From assembly GCA_040307135.1 (NCBI GenBank), contig JAWRKD010000141.1:1-8043 (forward strand): a stretch of 8,043 nucleotides of DNA. The letters run 5' to 3'. The notes under the pieces are model-generated. The model had not been told where the DNA came from and made no database searches. It was given only the letters and a program-made list of their open reading frames with translations. Source of the stretch: Aminidesulfovibrio sp040307135. GTDB taxonomy: Bacteria; Desulfobacterota; Desulfovibrionia; Desulfovibrionales; Desulfovibrionaceae. This document shows positions 4,494 to 8,043 of this stretch, piece by piece. Positions within the stretch are counted from its first letter, which is position 1. Each line of letters begins with the position of its first letter. Both the position numbers and the translations under genes were made by a program.

Positions 4494-6929
4494 ATGAGCA
4501 GCTTCCGTCTGGACCTGCACCTGCACTCCAAGTACTCCACGCGGCCCTCGCAGTGGATCCTCCAGAAACTCGGCTGCGCCGAGAGCTTCAGCGAGCCGCT
4601 CAAGCTCTACGAGCGGGCCCGGGCCCGGGGCATGTCCCTGGTCACCATCACGGACCACAACACCCTCGCGGGCTCCCTGGACATCGCGCACCTGCCCGGA
4701 ACCTTCGTGAGCGAGGAGATCACCACCTACTTCCCGGAGGACCGCTGCAAGCTCCACGTGCTGGCCTACCACATCACCGAGGCCCAGCACCGCGACATCC
4801 AGCCCCTGCGCGAGAACGTCTTCGAACTGGCGCCCTACCTGCGGCAGCAGGGCATCGCCCACGTGCTGGCCCACCCGCTCTTCGCCGTGAACGAGCGGCT
4901 CACGCCCGGGCACTTCGAGCAGTGCCTCCTGCTCTTCAACTCCTTCGAGCTGAACGGCACCCGCGACGCGCTCCAGAACACGGTGCTGCGCGAGATCCTC
5001 TCGAGCCTCACCCCGCGCGACATCGACCGGCTGGCGGACAAGCACGGGCTGACTCCCTGGGGCGAGCGGCCCTGGGTCAAGGGCCTCACCGGCGGGTCCG
5101 ACGACCACTCGGGCTTGAACGCCGCGCGCATGTTCACGGAGTTCGACGGCGAGGCCCGTGTGGAGAACGTGCTGGCGGGCCTGGCCGCGCGCTCCGGCCG
5201 CCCCATGGGCCAGGCCGCCACGCCCCTGACCATGGCCCACAACATCTACAGCATCGCCTACCAGTTCTACAAAAGCCGCGCCCCCCTGCCCGCGGCGGCC
5301 AAGTCCGTGCCCGCCCTGGGCTTTGCGGACCAGGCCCTGGACCCGGCCGAGGAGACCCCGCGCGAGAGCCTGCTCTCCCGCATCCAGGGCTTCTTCTCCC
5401 GGCGGCGCACGGCCCTCTACCTGCGCTGGGTCTCGGGCTCCCAGGCCCACGAGGTGCTCCTCAAGGAGGCCTCGGCCCTGGTCTCGGGCGACGAGGGCTT
5501 CCAGGCCGTGGCCCGCGGCGCGGTCAAGGACATGGCCCTCATGGAGCGGGAGTGGTACCGCTTCGTGGCCAAGGCCACGGACCAGGTGCTCTCCCAGTTC
5601 GCGGACCGCATCCTGAAGAGCGTGCTGCGCGCCCGGCTCTTCGACGTGTTCCACACCATCGGCTCGGCCGCCTCGCTCTACGCCCTGCTGGCCCCGTACT
5701 TCGTGTCCTACGGCCTGTTCTCCTCGGAGCGCGCCTTCTGCGACCGCTGCCTGGAGGCCTTCGGCCGCCAGCCCCAGCGGCCCCGGCGCGCGGGCCTCAA
5801 GATCGCCCACTTCACGGACACCTTCCGCGAGGTGAACGGCGTGGCCCGCACCATCCGCCAGCAGCTCCGCCTGGTGGACCAGCACGGCAAGCACATGCGC
5901 GTCCTGACCTGCGGCCAGGAGGCCGACCTGGCCGGGGCCGTGAACTTCGAGCCCGTAGGCGCGTTCGAGATCCCGGAATACCCGGAGCTCAAGCTCTTCT
6001 ACCCGCCGTTCCTCACCATGCTGGCCCACTGCTTCGAGGAGGACTACGACCTGATCCTGGCCGCCACGCCCGGCCCCGTGGGCCTGGCCGCCCTGGCCAT
6101 CGCCCGCATCCTCAAGGTGCCCTTCCACGGCACGTACCACACGGCCTTTCCGCAGTACGTGGGCGCGCTCACCCAGGACGCCGGGCTGGAGGACGCCTCC
6201 TGGCGCTACATGCTCTGGTTCTACAACCAGATGGACGTGGTCTATGCGCCCTCGCGGGCCACGGTGGAGGAGCTGGTGGCCCGGGGCATCCCGGAGTCCA
6301 AGGTCAAGACCTACCCCCGCGGGGTGGACGTGGGCCGCTTCCACCCGGCCAAGCGCAACGGCTTCTTCAAGCGCTACGCCGCCGGGCCGGGGCTCAAGCT
6401 GCTCTACGTGGGCCGCGTGTCGCGGGAAAAGGACCTGCACGTGCTCGCCGAGGCCTTCCGCAAGCTGCGCAGCCTGCGCCGCGACCTGGAGCTCATCGTG
6501 GTGGGCGACGGGCCGTACCTGGCCGAGATGAAGCAGGCCCTGCGCGGCCTGCCCGCGGTCTTCACCGGCGTGCTGGACGGCGAGGACCTGGCCGCGGCCT
6601 ACGCCAGCTCGGACATCTTCGTCTTCCCCTCGGCCACGGACACCTTCGGCAACGTGGTGCTGGAGGCCCAGGCCTCGGGCCTGCCGGTGATCGTCACGGA
6701 CAAGGGCGGCCCGCGCGAGAACATGGTGCCGGACCGCACCGGACTGGTGGTGGCGGCGGGCGACGCCGACGCCCTGGCCCGGGCCGTGCTGCACCTGGCC
6801 GACTCGCCCGAGCGGCTCTCGCGCATGCGCGAGAACGCCCGCCAGAGCATGGAGCACCGCACCTTCGACGAGACCTTTCTCCAGACCTGGGAGCTCTACG
6901 GCTCCTCGGTGCGCGCCGGGGCGGCCTAG
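4494..6929 (+). CDS. PHP metallohydrolase domain fused to GT4-type glycosyltransferase
   Basis: This 811-residue protein has three parts. Residues 1-245 form a PHP domain of the TrpH/YciV type: DLHLHSKYS (H9, H11), TITDHN (D54, H55), SEEIT (E74/E75), KLHVLAYH (H88), VLAHP (H127) and GGSDDHS (D203, H205). All metal-ligand motifs look intact, suggesting an active phosphoesterase or related hydrolase. Residues 246-430 are helical, rich in Arg and aromatics, and not recognised. Residues 434-811 form a GT-B glycosyltransferase of family GT4: KIAHFTDTFREVNGVARTI (436-454), LLYVGRVSREKDL, VVGDGP, and VFPSATDTFGNVVLEAQASGLPVI. The usual EX7E pair is D716 and E724, so the first Glu is Asp. Style resembles GDP-mannose- or UDP-sugar-dependent enzymes such as MgtA or SQD2, and a lipid or polysaccharide acceptor is plausible. 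No signal peptide or clear membrane span is seen; 393-410 is strongly hydrophobic. The start has GAAGGAG 6 nt upstream. Donor and acceptor are unknown. Confidence 0.92.
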   Translation: MSSFRLDLHLHSKYSTRPSQWILQKLGCAESFSEPLKLYERARARGMSLVTITDHNTLAGSLDIAHLPGTFVSEEITTYFPEDRCKLHVLAYHITEAQHRDIQPLRENVFELAPYLRQQGIAHVLAHPLFAVNERLTPGHFEQCLLLFNSFELNGTRDALQNTVLREILSSLTPRDIDRLADKHGLTPWGERPWVKGLTGGSDDHSGLNAARMFTEFDGEARVENVLAGLAARSGRPMGQAATPLTMAHNIYSIAYQFYKSRAPLPAAAKSVPALGFADQALDPAEETPRESLLSRIQGFFSRRRTALYLRWVSGSQAHEVLLKEASALVSGDEGFQAVARGAVKDMALMEREWYRFVAKATDQVLSQFADRILKSVLRARLFDVFHTIGSAASLYALLAPYFVSYGLFSSERAFCDRCLEAFGRQPQRPRRAGLKIAHFTDTFREVNGVARTIRQQLRLVDQHGKHMRVLTCGQEADLAGAVNFEPVGAFEIPEYPELKLFYPPFLTMLAHCFEEDYDLILAATPGPVGLAALAIARILKVPFHGTYHTAFPQYVGALTQDAGLEDASWRYMLWFYNQMDVVYAPSRATVEELVARGIPESKVKTYPRGVDVGRFHPAKRNGFFKRYAAGPGLKLLYVGRVSREKDLHVLAEAFRKLRSLRRDLELIVVGDGPYLAEMKQALRGLPAVFTGVLDGEDLAAAYASSDIFVFPSATDTFGNVVLEAQASGLPVIVTDKGGPRENMVPDRTGLVVAAGDADALARAVLHLADSPERLSRMRENARQSMEHRTFDETFLQTWELYGSSVRAGAA

Positions 6930-6943
6930 GCCCGGCCCGGACC

Positions 6944-7014
6944 TTTCCGGAAAACCGAAGGCGGAAGGGGAACCCTCTTCCGCCTTTGCTTTCCGGCCGC
7001 CGCCCCCGCCTTTC
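6944..7014. repeat. Intergenic terminator-bearing repeat, copy 2
   Basis: This is the second copy of the element seen at 3903-3974, again directly downstream of a stop codon and on the same strand. Here an outer stem (CCGGAAA 6947-6953 with TTTCCGG 6990-6996) encloses the inner terminator stem, giving a two-part hairpin. The outer arms are shorter in copy 1 (CGGAA 3908-3912 with TTCCG 3954-3958). Conservation of both stems and of the flanking CCCCCGCCTTTC block goes beyond what two unrelated terminators would share. Confidence 0.65.
6958..6986 (+). terminator. Intrinsic terminator after the PHP-glycosyltransferase gene
   Basis: AAGGCGGAAG (6958-6967) pairs with CTTCCGCCTT (6977-6986), and inner pairs G.T, G-C, G-C extend it to 13 bp with the loop AAC. 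It starts 28 nt after the TAG stop and is followed by TTGCTTT. It closes the unit begun by the DksA-like gene. Confidence 0.85.
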
Positions 7015-7067
7015 TAGGAACCGGCGGGCCGGGAGAGCGGAGGCGGGCGCTCCGGGGCGGAAAGCGC

Positions 7068-7094
7068 TATACTTCATTTTCAAAATGAAGTATA
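7068..7094. promoter_or_regulatory. Perfect 27-bp AT-rich palindrome, likely operator/promoter
   Basis: TATACTTCATTTT (7068-7080), a central C, then the exact reverse complement (7082-7094). Only 5 of 27 bases are G or C, in surroundings above 70% GC. Each arm begins with TATACT, a near-consensus -10 hexamer, on both strands. No good -35 is visible at the right distance. No U-run follows, so it is a poor terminator. Its position directly before or across the start of the nucleotidyltransferase gene suggests a dimeric repressor or activator site. The repeat is certain; its role is inferred. Confidence 0.75.
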
Positions 7095-7102
7095 ACCGGC
7101 CC

Positions 7103-8043
7103 ATGAACCGTCTCCCCCTGGTGGTGCACACCCTCTACGCCGAGCTGGCCGACCTCTGCCGGGCCGAGCCGCCCGCGCCCTGGCCCCTGAGCGGGTCCCT
7201 GGTGCGCGTGCCGGTGAAGGAGCAGGAGCACTGGTATTATCAAAAGAGCCGCCGCACCTCGCCGGGGCCGCACCAGCAGCGGGAATACCTGGGGCCGGTG
7301 ACGGACGCGGACCTGGCGGCCCGGGTGGCGGCCTTCGAGGACGCCAAGGCCGCGTTCCAGGAGCGCGTGCGCCTGGTGGCCGCGCTCAAGGCCGCCGGGG
7401 CTCCGGCCCCCACGGGCAGGCTGGCCGGGCTGCTCCTGGGCCTGGCCGAGGCCGGGCTGCTGGAGCGGGCCGTGCTCGTGGGCACGGCCGCGTTCCAGGC
7501 CTATGGCCCCATGCTCGGGGTGCGTTTCGGCCCTTCCTCGTTCCAGACCCTGGACCTGGACCTGTGCACGGCCGCTGGAACCGGCCTGGCCCTGCGGCCC
7601 TGGCCCGGCCAGCCGCCGCTGCTCGACCTGCTCCAGGGCATCGACGCCACGTTCCGCGAAGTGCCCGGCCTGCGGCCCGGAGCCCGGGCCGTGGCCTATA
7701 TGAACCAGGCCCGGCTGCGCGTGGACGTGCTCCTGCCGCTCACGGGCCGGGAAAAAGGAGGCAGGCCCGCGCCCGGGCTGGGCAGCCACGGCCAGCCCCA
7801 GCGCTTCCTGAACTTCCTGGTCCAGGACCCGGTCCAAGCCGTGCTGCTCACCGGCGGCGGGGTTCTGGCCCACGTGCCGCAACCCGCGCGCTTCGGCCTG
7901 CACAAGCTCCTGGTCTCACGGCAGCGCCCGGCCATCGAACAGGCCAAGGCCCGCAAGGATCTGGCCCAGGCCGGGCAGCTCCTGACCCTGCTCCTGGAAA
8001 TCGACCCCGAGGCCGTGGAAGCGGCCTGCGCGGACCTGGCCGC
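7103..8043 (+). CDS. Nucleotidyltransferase-fold protein, GSU2403/PF12281-like, 3' end beyond window
   Basis: The frame stays open from here to the right edge, giving 313 visible residues with no stop. An N-terminal helical part starts NRLPLVVHTLYAELADL. It is followed by HWYYQKS...QQREYLGPVTD (about 43-68), a segment recalled from GSU2403-type proteins. The nucleotidyltransferase core begins at VLVGTAAFQAYGPMLG (124-139), the helix-turn carrying the G-[ST] element at G127-T128. Carboxylates follow in TLDLDL (D151, D153) and RVDVLLP (D208), fitting the DhD...hD metal-binding pattern. LAHVPQPARFGLHKLLVSRQR (about 255-275) resembles the P-x-R-x-x-x-HKL block of AbiEii-like enzymes. The substrate is unknown. 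An in-frame ATG at 7085, inside the palindrome, would add MKYNRP; neither start has a clear Shine-Dalgarno. I prefer 7103 because it leaves the palindrome upstream as an operator. The gene appears monocistronic at its 5' side. The family name is from memory. Confidence 0.75.
   Translation, partial: MNRLPLVVHTLYAELADLCRAEPPAPWPLSGSLVRVPVKEQEHWYYQKSRRTSPGPHQQREYLGPVTDADLAARVAAFEDAKAAFQERVRLVAALKAAGAPAPTGRLAGLLLGLAEAGLLERAVLVGTAAFQAYGPMLGVRFGPSSFQTLDLDLCTAAGTGLALRPWPGQPPLLDLLQGIDATFREVPGLRPGARAVAYMNQARLRVDVLLPLTGREKGGRPAPGLGSHGQPQRFLNFLVQDPVQAVLLTGGGVLAHVPQPARFGLHKLLVSRQRPAIEQAKARKDLAQAGQLLTLLLEIDPEAVEAACADLA

Noticed and set aside
4248..6857. Minus-strand open frame of 869 codons opposite the PHP-glycosyltransferase
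   Set aside because: Same shadow effect. Repetitive VxxLG/HxQ-type composition, no domain, and fully explained by the sense gene.
7068..7094. Palindrome as a Rho-independent terminator
   Set aside because: The stem is almost all A-T, the loop would be too small, no U-run follows, and a good terminator lies about 80 bp upstream.
7067..7903. Minus-strand open frame of 278 codons opposite the nucleotidyltransferase gene
   Set aside because: The composition is shadow-like (Gly, Gln, His, Arg). The plus-strand frame has recognisable nucleotidyltransferase motifs.

Overview
The window comes from a very GC-rich bacterial chromosome. Several protein hallmarks suggest a deltaproteobacterium of the Desulfovibrio type: a Rne/Rng ribonuclease without a C-terminal scaffold, a short DksA/TraR protein and a COG0731-like radical SAM protein. 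That placement is an inference from protein style, not a proven assignment. Coding density is high. Because of the GC content, long open frames antisense or frame-shifted to the real genes are common (several exceed 600 codons), and these were discarded.

Layout. (1) 2-826, minus strand: trmI, the tRNA adenine-58 N1-methyltransferase, whose C-terminal tail runs off the left edge. (2) 867-1820, plus strand: a radical SAM protein related to wyosine-synthase-like COG0731 enzymes, divergent from trmI with only 40 bp between the start codons. (3) 1933-3888: a Rne/Rng-family endoribonuclease with all catalytic residues, preceded by an unusual ~165-residue Ala/Pro/Arg-rich N-terminal extension. Its 112-bp leader contains a hairpin and a T6 run. 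(4) A strong hairpin terminator at 3918-3950. (5) 4118-4465 and 4494-6929: an apparent two-gene operon of a short DksA/TraR-type zinc-finger protein and an 811-residue fusion of a PHP metallohydrolase domain, an unrecognised helical middle region and a GT4 glycosyltransferase. (6) A second terminator at 6958-6986, lying in an element of about 70 bp that closely resembles the one after the ribonuclease. (7) A perfect 27-bp AT-rich palindrome at 7068-7094, then an incomplete gene for a nucleotidyltransferase-fold protein (GSU2403/PF12281-like) that continues past the right edge.

How the genes work together. The left half concerns RNA: tRNA methylation, a possible tRNA-modifying radical SAM enzyme and mRNA/rRNA processing. 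The DksA-like protein would act on RNA polymerase, and its close spacing to the PHP-glycosyltransferase suggests cotranscription rather than a shared pathway. The near-identical terminators isolate that pair as a unit. The least explained parts are the palindrome with its nucleotidyltransferase gene, the PHP-GT4 fusion with its middle region, and the N-terminal extension of the ribonuclease. No RNA genes, CRISPR arrays or transposases were seen, and no gene-free stretch exceeds 300 bp.
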